Assembly: GCA_965232255.1 (NCBI GenBank)
Contig: OZ246962.1
Span: 2,294,001-2,358,000, forward strand
Direction of reading: 5' to 3'
DNA length: 64,000 nucleotides
From: Endozoicomonas sp965232255
GTDB taxonomy: Bacteria; Pseudomonadota; Gammaproteobacteria; Pseudomonadales; Endozoicomonadaceae
The notes under the pieces were generated by a model that saw only the letters and a list, made by a program, of their open reading frames with translations, had not been told where the DNA came from and did not search any database. The position numbers and the translations under genes are program-made. This document shows positions 1 through 8,788 of this stretch, one piece after another; the stretch's first letter is position 1; each line of letters opens with the position of its first letter.

Positions 1-456
1 CCAGGCGTGCAGACCCCAGTGAAAGAAGGTCAGCTTCATGGCCTCCTTGGCCGCATCGACTGTGTTCGGCTCACCCAGCGGCGGTGCCTGAAAATGCATC
101 ACCGGCTCGGCTACACCAAAAAACATCAGGCCAATACCCATGCCCACCGAGAACAGCATGGCGAACCACGAACCGAAGCTGTAAGACGGTTGGGCGTGGT
201 CCGGCCCCAGCTTGATATCGCCGTAGCGAGAGAGACCCAGGAAAGTAACGCACAGAAAGATCAGCGCTACGGCCATCACATAAAACCAGCTGGCATTGGT
301 CATAATGCCCGACTGGAGGCGCGTAAACCGGTGGCTGGCATCTTGTGGATATACCACGGTGTAGCCAAGCAGCAGCACAATTAAAATGGCCGAGCCAAAA
401 AACACCGGCGGATTGATGGTTTGCCTGAAAGAGAGCGATGTTTTCGTTGACGACAT
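1..456 (-). CDS. BCCT family betaine/carnitine/choline transporter, N-terminal part
   Basis: Reads leftward from an ATG at 456 off the window edge, giving 152 codons. The family imports quaternary ammonium solutes such as glycine betaine or choline across the inner membrane with Na+ or H+. Two hydrophobic helices are visible (about residues 17-36 and 56-75). A glycine-rich segment, GMGIG at 105-109 followed by FFGVAEP, is the BCCT signature of transmembrane helix 3. The rest of the protein (family length about 500-680) lies outside the window, so the substrate cannot be judged. It is divergent from the CorB-like gene, with 442 bp between them. The family call is firm; the exact start is less so, because the AGGA upstream sits very close to the ATG. 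Confidence 0.88.
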   Translation of the reverse strand, partial: MSSTKTSLSFRQTINPPVFFGSAILIVLLLGYTVVYPQDASHRFTRLQSGIMTNASWFYVMAVALIFLCVTFLGLSRYGDIKLGPDHAQPSYSFGSWFAMLFSVGMGIGLMFFGVAEPVMHFQAPPLGEPNTVDAAKEAMKLTFFHWGLHAW

Positions 457-585
457 ATCCTGAATTCGTGGCTTTTGGCAGTCGTGGGTGCATGGGGCAC
501 TCTTGGGAAAAACGTAATCAGTCTAGGCGAATGCGGGCGCGGCTCAACCGGTGAACATGGAAAATCCCCTGTGCTGCACAACAAT

Positions 586-624
586 AGTGTGCCAGAACAG
601 TGTGCCAGAACAGTGTGCCAGTTC
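586..624. repeat. 13-bp tandem repeat, three copies
   Basis: The unit AGTGTGCCAGAAC occurs at 586-598 and 599-611. A third copy at 612-624 differs only near its end (AGTGTGCCAGTTC). Similar triplicate short repeats occur at 18539, 33429 and 59301. Confidence 0.85.
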
Positions 625-788
625 TGAGGTCTCTGATTCAGACGACTCTGTACTCATAGTCAGGGATATAGTCATTTCGGCGCATTTTATTGGTGGTTTA
701 TTGGTTGTTTATCGATGGGTTCCCAATGAAAACCTACCGCGTTTTGGCCAATAAATCCGGGAAAAGTTCCCCACCTTGCGTACCTTGC

Positions 789-817
789 TTGGGATTGGCG
801 TGGCCAGCGAGTACAAT
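789..817 (+). promoter_or_regulatory. Possible sigma-70 promoter for the CorB-like gene
   Basis: TTGGGA at 789-794, a 17-bp spacer and TACAAT at 812-817 match the -35 (4/6) and -10 (5/6) hexamers. Transcription would start near 824, about 75 nt before the start codon. Confidence 0.42.
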
Positions 818-898
818 GTGCTGGTATCGAACCTACGTTCTTAATTCGTTATTATTCGTTTTTCCTCCCACACCTATTTTGTAAGAGGCGATCGATTC

Positions 899-2161
899 TT
901 GAGTGACGCACCCCTTAGCGTATTGATTGGTACACTGGTTATTCTTTTGCTGTTCTCCGCGTTTTTCTCCAGCTCTGAGACGGGGATGATGGCTATTAAC
1001 CGCTATCGCCTGCGCCATCAGGCCCGCAAGGGTAACCGCGCGGCGCAAAGAACCAGTGCTTTGCTGGAGCGCCCGGATCGACTGATCGGCGTTATTTTGA
1101 TTGGTAATAATTTTGTCAATATTCTTGCCTCTGCCATAGCGACCATCATTGCCGTGCGCCTGTGGGGCGACCGTGGTATTGCCATTGCTACCTTGGGACT
1201 GACGTTTATTGTCCTTATTTTTGGCGAAGTGACGCCTAAAACCGTGGCGGCCATGTATCCGGAAAAGGTCGCCTTTCCCTCCTCTTTGGTGCTGGTGCCG
1301 CTGCTGAAAATTCTCTATCCAGTGGTGGTGGTGGTGAACTGGATGTGCTCGCTATTGATGTATCCGTTTGGCATTCGACCCGGACAGGAAAGTGAAGATC
1401 AGCTGACCAGTGAAGAGCTACGTACCCTGGTAAATGAGTCTGGCCTGCGGCTGCCCAGCAAACGTCGCGGAATGCTGCTGGGGATTCTTGATCTTGAGAA
1501 GGTGCGGGTAGATGACATCATGGTACCGAGAAATGAGATTTACGGTATCGATATTGAGGATGATATCAAGGACATCATTCACCAGTTAAAAGACTGCCAG
1601 CACACTCGCATGCCGGTTTACCGTGGTGATATCAACAACATTATTGGCATGCTGCATATGCGCAAGATTGCCCGTCTGCTCACGCTGGAGGAGGTCAATA
1701 AGGCAACACTGTTACAAGAAACCGATGAGCCATACTACATTCCGGAATCCACGGCACTGCACACCCAGCTGTTTAACTTTCAGAAAAACCGCGAGCGTAC
1801 TGCCCTGGTGGTGGATGAGTACGGCGATATTATGGGACTGGCGACGCTGGAAGATATTCTGGAAGAGATTGTCGGTGACTTTACCACTGATGTCTCTGAT
1901 AACACCCAGGAGATCACTCCCCAGGGCGATGGCAGTTTTATTATCGACGGTTCTGCCTCCATTCGTGATGTTAATCGAACGTTGGGCTGGCATCTGCCGA
2001 CAGGAGAGGCCCGCACCATTAATGGTCTGATTACTGAAGAAATGCAAGCCATTCCCGACGCCTGCGTCTGCTGGAAAATCGGCAATTGTCGTTTTGAGAT
2101 TCTGCAGGTCAAGGATAACCGCATCAAGAGCGTGCGAATGTGTATGGCGGGGAAAAGCTAA
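899..2161 (+). CDS. corB: CorB/YfjD-like HlyC/CorC family transporter
   Basis: 420 residues, close to the family's usual length. The N-terminal CNNM/DUF21 membrane domain (about 1-175) has several hydrophobic helices and the segment FFSSSETGMMAINRYRL typical of the family. A CBS pair follows (about 200-330, starting at VPRNEIYGID), then a C-terminal CorC_HlyC domain (about 340-415). Relatives take part in Mg2+/Co2+ resistance or efflux at the inner membrane; the ion here is inferred. The start is a TTG at 899 with AGAGGCG about 9 nt upstream, and no ATG fits better. It is convergent with the Nudix gene, 15 bp away. Confidence 0.85.
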   Translation: MSDAPLSVLIGTLVILLLFSAFFSSSETGMMAINRYRLRHQARKGNRAAQRTSALLERPDRLIGVILIGNNFVNILASAIATIIAVRLWGDRGIAIATLGLTFIVLIFGEVTPKTVAAMYPEKVAFPSSLVLVPLLKILYPVVVVVNWMCSLLMYPFGIRPGQESEDQLTSEELRTLVNESGLRLPSKRRGMLLGILDLEKVRVDDIMVPRNEIYGIDIEDDIKDIIHQLKDCQHTRMPVYRGDINNIIGMLHMRKIARLLTLEEVNKATLLQETDEPYYIPESTALHTQLFNFQKNRERTALVVDEYGDIMGLATLEDILEEIVGDFTTDVSDNTQEITPQGDGSFIIDGSASIRDVNRTLGWHLPTGEARTINGLITEEMQAIPDACVCWKIGNCRFEILQVKDNRIKSVRMCMAGKS

Positions 2162-2176
2162 GCTTTTGCCACTCGT

Positions 2177-2782
2177 TTAATTGTTCCTGTGCCAGTGACG
2201 GCTGCTGGTGTGCGACGGCGGAAGGGTAATATCTGCGTCCATGGTGATATTTAAAAATTCCACCAGGATAACCGCCGTCAATCCCCAGATTAAGTACTCT
2301 CCATAGTGAAAAGCGGGTAGCTGCAACTTCTGGTTGCCTCTTGTTACCCAGTGAAAAGTCAGGTTTTTTGCTGCCAGAAAGTAGTGCAAGGGCACGCTGA
2401 AAATTCGATCCAGTTCAGCAGTGTTGGCCTTGAGCGGTGTATCTGCGGCGATAATCCCGACAAAAGGCGTTACTTTCAAACCAAAGCGAGAAACCACGGT
2501 ACCGCTCTGACCAATCACGGTGACTTTGTCCGGTGGCAGCGCCATCTCTTCATACGACTCCCGCAGTGCGGTATGCATCAGGCTCTGGTCGGACGGGTCA
2601 CGTTTGCCGCCAGGAAATGCCACCTCCCCGCTGTGGGTACTCATATGAGAAGCCCGTCGAGTGAAGATCAGTTCAGGTTCGACCTCGTTGGTCAGCGGTA
2701 GCAATACGGCGGCTTCCGGCAGTGGATCGCTTATGGTCCTTGGCTGGTGGTTTTGTAGCCTTTTTTGCATTTGGTTAAGCAT
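2177..2782 (-). CDS. CoA-type Nudix hydrolase (NudL-like)
   Basis: 201 residues. The CoA pyrophosphatase signature FTRRASHMSTHSGEVAFPGG is followed by a Nudix helix, ALRESYEEMAL. NudL/PCD1-type enzymes cleave CoA or CoA derivatives to 3',5'-ADP and phosphopantetheine. The glutamate usual five residues after the Nudix box glycine is Asp here (GKRDPSD), as in other CoA-type members, and the helix ends EEMAL instead of EExGL. The catalytic EE pair is present. The start at 2782 has only a weak ribosome binding site, and a second ATG lies at 2770. Confidence 0.85.
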   Translation of the reverse strand: MLNQMQKRLQNHQPRTISDPLPEAAVLLPLTNEVEPELIFTRRASHMSTHSGEVAFPGGKRDPSDQSLMHTALRESYEEMALPPDKVTVIGQSGTVVSRFGLKVTPFVGIIAADTPLKANTAELDRIFSVPLHYFLAAKNLTFHWVTRGNQKLQLPAFHYGEYLIWGLTAVILVEFLNITMDADITLPPSHTSSRHWHRNN

Positions 2783-3178
2783 TTTGCTTGCTGCGCTCCA
2801 TGCCAGAGGTTGGGCTTTATCATAATGCAGTCCGGCAAGAGCTATCTAGCTGCTGCCATGTTTTGGGGGTAAAAATGGTTGTATTGATTGGCGCCCCAGC
2901 TGTTGCCATGGGTGCAGGCATTGTCGGCGTTCATCGTTCCTGTCGTACCCAAAATTAATAACGTTTCTAAGCGCCAGGCACGACTCAATGCGACCTGCTG
3001 TAGCATCAGAGCTGACACCATCGGCACTATTGTATAAAATACTGCCGGTACTCCAGCTCCGGGCTGTTATGGAAGTCCCTGGGGATGCCAAAGCCAAGAC
3101 GTTAAGCAAAGAAAGTCGTACGTTTCCAATAAGAAATAACAATCCCGCAAGGGCGCAAATGACAATCTGGAGATCGTA
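2783..3178. other. Intergenic region upstream of ndk
   Basis: 396 bp between the leftward Nudix gene and ndk. It contains a good promoter candidate at 3012-3040. Short overlapping ORFs here have no family features and no ribosome binding sites, and I see no gene. Confidence 0.6.
3012..3040 (+). promoter_or_regulatory. Likely sigma-70 promoter of ndk
   Basis: CTGACA at 3012-3017, a 17-bp spacer and TAAAAT at 3035-3040; both hexamers match consensus at five of six positions. The leader to the ndk start would be about 130 nt. Confidence 0.55.
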
Positions 3179-3616
3179 ATGGCAGTTGAACGCACGCTAT
3201 CCATAATTAAACCCGATGCCGTGGCCAAGGGGGCCATTGGTCAAATCCTTGCCCGCTTTGAGCATGCCGGGCTGAATATTGTAGCCATCAAAATGCTGCA
3301 CCTTTCGGATGAGCAGGCTGGTGGTTTTTACGCTGAACACCAGCAACGCCCGTTTTATCATGACCTGGTAGCTTTTATGACGTCAGGGCCAGTGGTGGTA
3401 TCGGTGCTGGAAGGCGAGAACGCCATAGCCCTTAACCGTCAGCTGATGGGAGCGACAAATCCGCAAGCGGCTGAGGCCGGTACGATCCGCGCCGACTTTG
3501 CCAGAACCATTGATGAAAATGCAGTTCACGGCTCTGACTCGGCAACGTCTGCTGCGCGGGAAATAGCTTATTTTTTTCATGATTCGGAGATTTGCCCCGG
3601 AACGCGCCAAGCGTAG
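3179..3616 (+). CDS. ndk: Nucleoside diphosphate kinase
   Basis: 145 residues (family about 143). Transfers the terminal phosphate from ATP to nucleoside diphosphates through a phosphohistidine and so balances the NTP and dNTP pools in the cytoplasm. The N-terminus ERTLSIIKPDAVAKG and the active-site segment NAVHGSDS (catalytic His about residue 119) are canonical. GGAGA lies upstream of the ATG at a suitable distance. It heads the run of housekeeping genes ending at der, with rlmN 70 bp downstream on the same strand, the arrangement seen in many gammaproteobacteria. Confidence 0.97.
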   Translation: MAVERTLSIIKPDAVAKGAIGQILARFEHAGLNIVAIKMLHLSDEQAGGFYAEHQQRPFYHDLVAFMTSGPVVVSVLEGENAIALNRQLMGATNPQAAEAGTIRADFARTIDENAVHGSDSATSAAREIAYFFHDSEICPGTRQA

Positions 3617-3686
3617 GTTTGGGGCTGAATGTGATTATACAAGCCATCAGAAGGGGAAGGCCTGCTGGTGGCTTTGAGGTATTAAG

Positions 3687-4856
3687 ATGTCAGAATTGAT
3701 CGATTCAGCCTTCGATCAGGCCAGCGCTGCGGCTGTAGCGCTGCCAGTGGCAAAGGTGAATTTGCTGGGGCTGTCGCGCCAGAAAATGGCGGAATTTTTT
3801 CTCAGTATTGGCGAGAAAAAATTCCGCGCCGAGCAAGTATTGAAATGGATTCATCACCACCGGGTAGACGACTTTGATCAGATGACCAACGTCAGCAAAG
3901 TGCTGCGTGAGCGTCTTAAGGCCGTGGCCGAGATTCGTGGACCAGAAGTGGTGAGTAGCCACTTTTCTACCGATGGCACCTGCAAATGGGTGGTGCGTGT
4001 GGCCAGCGGCAGCTGTGTTGAGACTGTGTTCATTCCGGAAAATGGCCGTGGCACGCTGTGTGTCTCCTCCCAGGCTGGCTGTTCACTCGATTGCAGCTTT
4101 TGCTCCACCGGTAAACAGGGTTTCAACTCCGATCTGACCGTGGCAGAAATTATTGGCCAGGTCTGGATTGCTGCTCGCCACTTTGGCAATGTACCGGCCA
4201 AAATGGATCGCTCCATTACCAATGTGGTGATGATGGGCATGGGCGAACCGCTGATGAATTTTGATAATGTGGTTGATGCCATGGACCTGATGATGGATGA
4301 TTTGGGCTACGGATTATCCAAACGACGGGTGACGTTGAGTACCTCAGGCGTGGTGCCAGCACTGAGAAAACTAAGCGACGTGTCGAATGTCTCGCTGGCG
4401 GTATCGTTGCATGCGCCCAATAACGAGTTGCGTAACCAACTGGTACCCATTAACAGGAAATACCCGCTGGAGCAGCTGTTGGCTGCCATTCATTATTATA
4501 TGAACCGTTTGACGGACTCCAAACGCGTGGTTACGATCGAATATACGCTGCTCAGCGGTATTAATGACCAGCCCGGGCATGCACAGCAGTTGGCGGCTCT
4601 TTTGCAAGACGTGCCCTGTAAGATCAATCTGATTCCTTTCAATCCGTTCCCGCATTCCGGGTATGAAAGACCAAGTAATAACGCAGTGCGACGTTTTCAG
4701 GAAAGTTTGCAGCTGGCAGGCTTTAATGTCACGGTGAGAAAGACCCGTGGTGACGATATTGATGCGGCGTGCGGTCAGCTGGTGGGGAGTGTTATGGATA
4801 AAACCCGACGCAGTGAACGCTACGTTTCGGCCCGCATAGCCGCACAAGAGATTTAA
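3687..4856 (+). CDS. rlmN: Dual-specificity RNA methyltransferase RlmN
   Basis: 389 residues. A radical-SAM enzyme that makes 2-methyladenosine at A2503 of 23S rRNA and A37 of some tRNAs. The radical-SAM cluster motif CSLDCSFC (CxxxCxxC, about residues 129-136) is present. So are VVMMGMGEPLMNFDNV and a conserved cysteine in the C-terminal DAACGQLVG that fits the methyl-carrying Cys. Compared with E. coli RlmN it has an N-terminal extension of roughly ten residues. It lies between ndk and pilF on the same strand. Confidence 0.97.
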   Translation: MSELIDSAFDQASAAAVALPVAKVNLLGLSRQKMAEFFLSIGEKKFRAEQVLKWIHHHRVDDFDQMTNVSKVLRERLKAVAEIRGPEVVSSHFSTDGTCKWVVRVASGSCVETVFIPENGRGTLCVSSQAGCSLDCSFCSTGKQGFNSDLTVAEIIGQVWIAARHFGNVPAKMDRSITNVVMMGMGEPLMNFDNVVDAMDLMMDDLGYGLSKRRVTLSTSGVVPALRKLSDVSNVSLAVSLHAPNNELRNQLVPINRKYPLEQLLAAIHYYMNRLTDSKRVVTIEYTLLSGINDQPGHAQQLAALLQDVPCKINLIPFNPFPHSGYERPSNNAVRRFQESLQLAGFNVTVRKTRGDDIDAACGQLVGSVMDKTRRSERYVSARIAAQEI

Positions 4857-4887
4857 GGTTTCAACAATAGTAATCGTGGGGATTAGC

Positions 4888-5640
4888 ATGGGAGCCAGAT
4901 CCGTTGTATTACTGCTGTGTGCATCATTAATTACCGGCTGTGTCACCTCTGACCGTCGACCCGTGGATGAAAACCGGGCCGTACTGGATTACATCAACTT
5001 GGCCAGAGGCTATCTTCAGGAAGGCTATTCGGAACGGGCGATCAAACCACTGCAGCGAGCGCTGGAAATTGAGCCCAACTCTGCCAATGTACACGGTATG
5101 CTGGGTATGGCTTATCAGCGTCTGGGTGAGGATCGGCTGGCGGAGCGGGCATTTACCAGGGCGCTGGCCATTGATCCTGGCGCCTCGGACGTACGCAACA
5201 ATTTTGGTGCGTTCCTGTTTGCCAGAGAGCGCTATCAGGAGGCGTACCGACAGTTTGAATTGGCAGCGCAAGATGTCTCTTATCCCCGGCGCAGTCGCAC
5301 TTTTGAAAATATGGGCATCGTTGCCCTGCGCCTTGGAGATATCTCCGGGGCAAAAGAGTATTTTACCCGGGCATTGCGTCTGAACAGCAATTTGCCCAAA
5401 GCCAATCTTGAGCTGGCCGCGATTTATCAGCAACAAGGCGATCTGTTCAAGAGCTGGCAGCATTATCAGGCCTTTGAAGACGTTGCGGAGCACACGCCCC
5501 GCAGTCTGCTGATGGGCATCGAATTGGCCACAGCCAACGGTGTTCAAGGTGAGGCAGCGCGTTACCTGTCAAGGCTGGAAAGGTTGTATCCGGGCTCTTC
5601 GGAGCTGCAGCAATATCGGAGTCGAGTGGGTTATGAGTAA
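4888..5640 (+). CDS. pilF: Type IV pilus biogenesis/stability lipoprotein PilF (PilW)
   Basis: 250 residues. An outer-membrane pilotin lipoprotein that helps assemble the PilQ secretin. A lipoprotein signal peptide ends in LITGC (lipid-carrying Cys18 from the chosen start). TPR repeats fill the remainder (YLQEGYSERAIKPLQRALEI and later units to about residue 230). ATG 4888 is chosen because GGGGA at 4878-4882 is well placed; an in-frame GTG at 4876 has no ribosome binding site. The stop overlaps the rodZ start (ATGAGTAA), suggesting translational coupling. fimV, further along the window, would serve the same pilus system. Confidence 0.93.
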   Translation: MGARSVVLLLCASLITGCVTSDRRPVDENRAVLDYINLARGYLQEGYSERAIKPLQRALEIEPNSANVHGMLGMAYQRLGEDRLAERAFTRALAIDPGASDVRNNFGAFLFARERYQEAYRQFELAAQDVSYPRRSRTFENMGIVALRLGDISGAKEYFTRALRLNSNLPKANLELAAIYQQQGDLFKSWQHYQAFEDVAEHTPRSLLMGIELATANGVQGEAARYLSRLERLYPGSSELQQYRSRVGYE

Positions 5641-6541
5641 TCAGGAAACTGGGCAGGAAGAGCCGGTTCAAAAGATTTCTCCAGGAGCTGTGCTGGCCAA
5701 TGCCCGTAACAGCCAGGGGCTGTCAGTGGCGGAAGTGGCGGAGCATCTCAAGATCACGGAAAGCTACGTCAGAGCCATTGAGCAGAACGCATTTGATGAC
5801 TTGCCCCAGGCAGCCTTTGTGCGCGGTTACATCAGAAACTACGCCAAAATGGTCGGTCTGAACGGTCAGAGTCTGGTGGATGATTTTGACGAGTTTACCG
5901 GTGATAGCAGTCGTGAGGCGCCTCGGCTGCAAGGTGGGCGCAAGGTGAAGCCGCTGCGCGCGCACAATTTCCCTTCCCCGGCTCATGCGTTTGCCCTGGT
6001 GCTGGTGGTGTCTCTGGCCGGGCTGAGTTACTTCCTCTGGAATCATTGGCTTAGTGCGGAGCCGACAACGTCAGTGGTTATTACCGAAGAGGTGCTGGTA
6101 CCTGATCCGGTAGCTGCTGATGATGTCCCGATACTGCTGGCTGTTCCGGCTGAACTTGATGAGGCTGCGCCGGATGAAGCGTCAGCTGTGATGCCTGAGG
6201 ATAATCTTGCCGTGGTGGATGCCGGCGTTGAGGCCATCGTTCCTGAAATCATCGCCCCTGAAGTCATCGTTCCGGAAGCCGTCACTTCTGAACTGACCAA
6301 AACCTTGCTGATTGATTTTTCCCAGGAGTGCTGGGTGGAAATCCGCGATGCCAATGATGTAGTACTGGTGGCTGCCTTGCAGCAAGCTGGCTCTTCCATC
6401 GATATGGAAGTGCAGCCGCCGGTCAATGTTCGCTTTGGCAATGCCCGTGGCGTGGCCAGCATCCTTTTTGATGGTGAGCAGATCAGTCGGCCCGATGCCA
6501 GTGTTGCCAATATTGAGCTGACCAGCAGCGAGCGCGGCTGA
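5633..6541 (+). CDS. rodZ: RodZ-like cytoskeletal/HTH membrane protein
   Basis: 302 residues. An N-terminal Cro-like helix-turn-helix (about 12-75, SVAEVAEHLKITESYVRAIE) is followed by one transmembrane helix (about 122-142). A periplasmic linker rich in Pro, Glu and Ala carries degenerate repeats of the form VPEIIAPEVIVPEA. The C-terminal DUF4115 domain begins near SQECWVEIRDAND. RodZ links MreB to the cell-wall elongation machinery. The start codon overlaps the last 8 bp of pilF and GGAG lies at 5618-5621. In most relatives ispG follows rodZ; here hisS follows after 228 bp with no ispG trace. Confidence 0.9.
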   Translation: MSNQETGQEEPVQKISPGAVLANARNSQGLSVAEVAEHLKITESYVRAIEQNAFDDLPQAAFVRGYIRNYAKMVGLNGQSLVDDFDEFTGDSSREAPRLQGGRKVKPLRAHNFPSPAHAFALVLVVSLAGLSYFLWNHWLSAEPTTSVVITEEVLVPDPVAADDVPILLAVPAELDEAAPDEASAVMPEDNLAVVDAGVEAIVPEIIAPEVIVPEAVTSELTKTLLIDFSQECWVEIRDANDVVLVAALQQAGSSIDMEVQPPVNVRFGNARGVASILFDGEQISRPDASVANIELTSSERG

Positions 6542-6769
6542 GTCATCTGGCAATTCCTTCTTTTTCTTTTGCTCCAGCCCTGTTATCAGGGCGGTTGCGC
6601 GGTGGACGTGGGATTGTCACACGCAGGCCTTAACGGTTATAGTTGCCCCCGTTTTATGATGAAGGCAGCCGATGTTGGTCCTGTGTTTCACAGGCGACTA
6701 ATCAGGCACAGTCATCCCTGCTGAGCCAACAGTGTTAGGCAAAAATTTCAGATTAAAAGGCATTTGAAC

Positions 6770-8041
6770 TTGAGCAAGCAGCTTCAAGCCATTCGCGGCA
6801 TGAATGATATTCTGCCGGAGCAGACACCAGTGTGGCAGTACCTGGAACAGCAGGTGCGTGGCGTACTGACCACTTATGGTTATCAGGAAATCCGCGTTCC
6901 CGTTGTGGAACACGCCGCCCTGTTCAGTCGGGGCATTGGTTCCGGGACCGACATTGTGGAAAAAGAGATGTACACCTTTGATGATCGCAATGGTGAAAAA
7001 CTCTCTCTGCGCCCGGAAGCCACAGCCGGTGTGGTTCGTGCCGGTATTGAGCACGGTCTGCTCTACAACCAGGTGCAGCGGTTGTGGACCTCTGGTTCGA
7101 TGTTCCGTTATGAGCGACCGCAAAAAGGTCGCTATCGCCAGTTCCACCAGATCAGTGTGGAAGCGTACGGGATGAACGGCCCCGATATTGATGCTGAAAT
7201 GATCATGATGACGGCACGGTTCTGGCAGCAACTGGGCTTGGCAGAACACGTTACGCTGGAGTTGAATACCCTTGGCACGCTGGCGGCACGCAGCCGGTAT
7301 CGCGCTGCTTTGGTCGCCTATCTCAGTGATTATGAGGCTGAGCTGGATGAAGACAGCCGTCGTCGTCTGACTATTAATCCGCTGCGTATTCTTGATAGCA
7401 AAGACCCTCATACCCGAAAAATCGTTGCCGGTGCGCCGACATTGGCGGACTACCTGGACGATGAGTCCCAAGAGCATTTTGTCCAATTGCGGCAGATACT
7501 GGACGATGCCGGCATTGCCTATCAAGTGAACCCGACGCTGGTGCGTGGGCTTGATTATTACGGCAAAACAGTCTTTGAGTGGGTGACGCAGTCGCTTGGG
7601 GCCCAGGGCACGGTGTGTGCTGGTGGTCGCTACGATACGCTGGTGGAGCTGTTGGGTGGCAAACCGGCACCGGCGGTGGGTTTTGCCATGGGCATTGAGC
7701 GTCTGGTGTTGATGCTGGAAACCCTGCAATTGGTGCCGGAGCATGTTTCCAACCGGGTCGATGTGGCCGTGGTGGCAGTGGGCGATGGCGTGGGTCATAA
7801 AGTGTTGCCTGTAGTGGAGCGCCTGCGCGATGCGCTGCCGACGAAGAAAATTCTTATGAATTGCGGCGGTGGCTTCAAGGCGCAGATGAAACGGGCGGAT
7901 CGCAGCGGGGCAGCCTATGCTCTGATTCTGGGTGAAGATGAGCTTGCCGCTGGTATGGTGACCATCAAACCGTTACGCACCGGTGACGAACAGCAGCAAT
8001 TGCCGCTGGCGGATGTGGCCAAGTTTCTTCAGGCGCAATGA
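6770..8041 (+). CDS. hisS: Histidyl-tRNA synthetase
   Basis: 423 residues, class II aminoacyl-tRNA synthetase. The N-terminus KQLQAIRGMNDILP, motif 2 (FRYERPQKGRYRQFHQ), the histidine motif LVRGLDYYGKTVFEW, AGGRYD and motif 3 (VGFAMGIERL) are all present, followed by a C-terminal anticodon-binding domain. The start is TTG. The codon at 6770 has AAAGG (6756-6760) 9 nt upstream, whereas the in-frame TTG at 6764 is only 3 nt from it, so 6770 is preferred. First gene of the hisS-yfgM-bamB group. Confidence 0.97.
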   Translation: MSKQLQAIRGMNDILPEQTPVWQYLEQQVRGVLTTYGYQEIRVPVVEHAALFSRGIGSGTDIVEKEMYTFDDRNGEKLSLRPEATAGVVRAGIEHGLLYNQVQRLWTSGSMFRYERPQKGRYRQFHQISVEAYGMNGPDIDAEMIMMTARFWQQLGLAEHVTLELNTLGTLAARSRYRAALVAYLSDYEAELDEDSRRRLTINPLRILDSKDPHTRKIVAGAPTLADYLDDESQEHFVQLRQILDDAGIAYQVNPTLVRGLDYYGKTVFEWVTQSLGAQGTVCAGGRYDTLVELLGGKPAPAVGFAMGIERLVLMLETLQLVPEHVSNRVDVAVVAVGDGVGHKVLPVVERLRDALPTKKILMNCGGGFKAQMKRADRSGAAYALILGEDELAAGMVTIKPLRTGDEQQQLPLADVAKFLQAQ

Positions 8042-8084
8042 CCGGTAACGGTATTGATGACTTTCAGAAAATCAGGAGTAAAGG

Positions 8085-8786
8085 GTGAGTTACCAATCTG
8101 ATGAAGAGCAGGTTGAGCTGCTCAAGAGGTTATGGAAAGACTACGGTCAGCCAGTCATGCTGGGTATTGCACTGACGCTGGCGGCGGTATCTGGTTATCA
8201 GTACTGGCAGAAGAACCAGCAGCAGGGAATCGCTTCGGCGTCCATGCTGTATCAGAATTTGCTCGGGGCTGTTGAGCCCACCCTCAGTGGGCGCTCTGCC
8301 ATGACGGCAGAGCAACGAGCAACGGTGGAGCATGTGGTAACCACCTTGCAAAAAGATCATGCCGACAGTCAATACGCGGCTTTTGCCACACTGTTTCAGG
8401 CTCAGCAGCAGGTGCTGGCCAATCAGCTGACTGCGGCCCAGGCTTCCCTGGAATGGATTCTGGCTCATAAGCCATCGCCGGAAGTGCAGATTATGGCCAC
8501 GGCGCGTCTGGGCAGAGTGTTGCTCAGTGAGTCCGCTGACAACAGCCAGAAAGTGTTGGACCGCCTCAATGCGTTGCCAGTGAGCAACGCTTATCTGACC
8601 ACCGTTGAGACGGTCAAGGGTGATGCTTACCTGGCTCTGGGGGATCGTCAGCAAGCCAGGGCAGCTTATCGCAAGGCCATTGATGCGGCGCAGGCCAATG
8701 GTCTGAATCGCCCGATTTTGCAGCTTAAACTGGACGATCTGGCAGCGCTGGATGGCGCTGGGCAGTCACCGACTCAAAAGGGGTGA
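8085..8786 (+). CDS. yfgM: YfgM-like ancillary SecYEG translocon subunit
   Basis: 233 residues. A short cytoplasmic N-terminus is followed by one transmembrane helix (about 22-40, VMLGIALTLAAVSGYQYW) and a periplasmic TPR-like domain. YfgM associates with SecYEG and PpiD and helps hand over outer-membrane proteins. The GTG start has AGGAG at 8074-8078. Its stop overlaps a GTG in the bamB frame. Gene order hisS-yfgM-bamB-der supports the call. Confidence 0.92.
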   Translation: MSYQSDEEQVELLKRLWKDYGQPVMLGIALTLAAVSGYQYWQKNQQQGIASASMLYQNLLGAVEPTLSGRSAMTAEQRATVEHVVTTLQKDHADSQYAAFATLFQAQQQVLANQLTAAQASLEWILAHKPSPEVQIMATARLGRVLLSESADNSQKVLDRLNALPVSNAYLTTVETVKGDAYLALGDRQQARAAYRKAIDAAQANGLNRPILQLKLDDLAALDGAGQSPTQKG

Positions 8787-8788
8787 GC

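Larger units (their letters stand above)
457..898. other. Intergenic region between divergent genes
   Basis: 442 bp with no convincing gene. It holds a 13-bp tandem repeat at 586-624 and a possible promoter for the rightward gene at 789-817. Short ORFs here lack ribosome binding sites and family features. Confidence 0.6.

Noticed and set aside
6698..7798. 366-codon frame antisense to hisS
   Set aside because: Shadow of a well-supported gene; composition typical of antisense frames.
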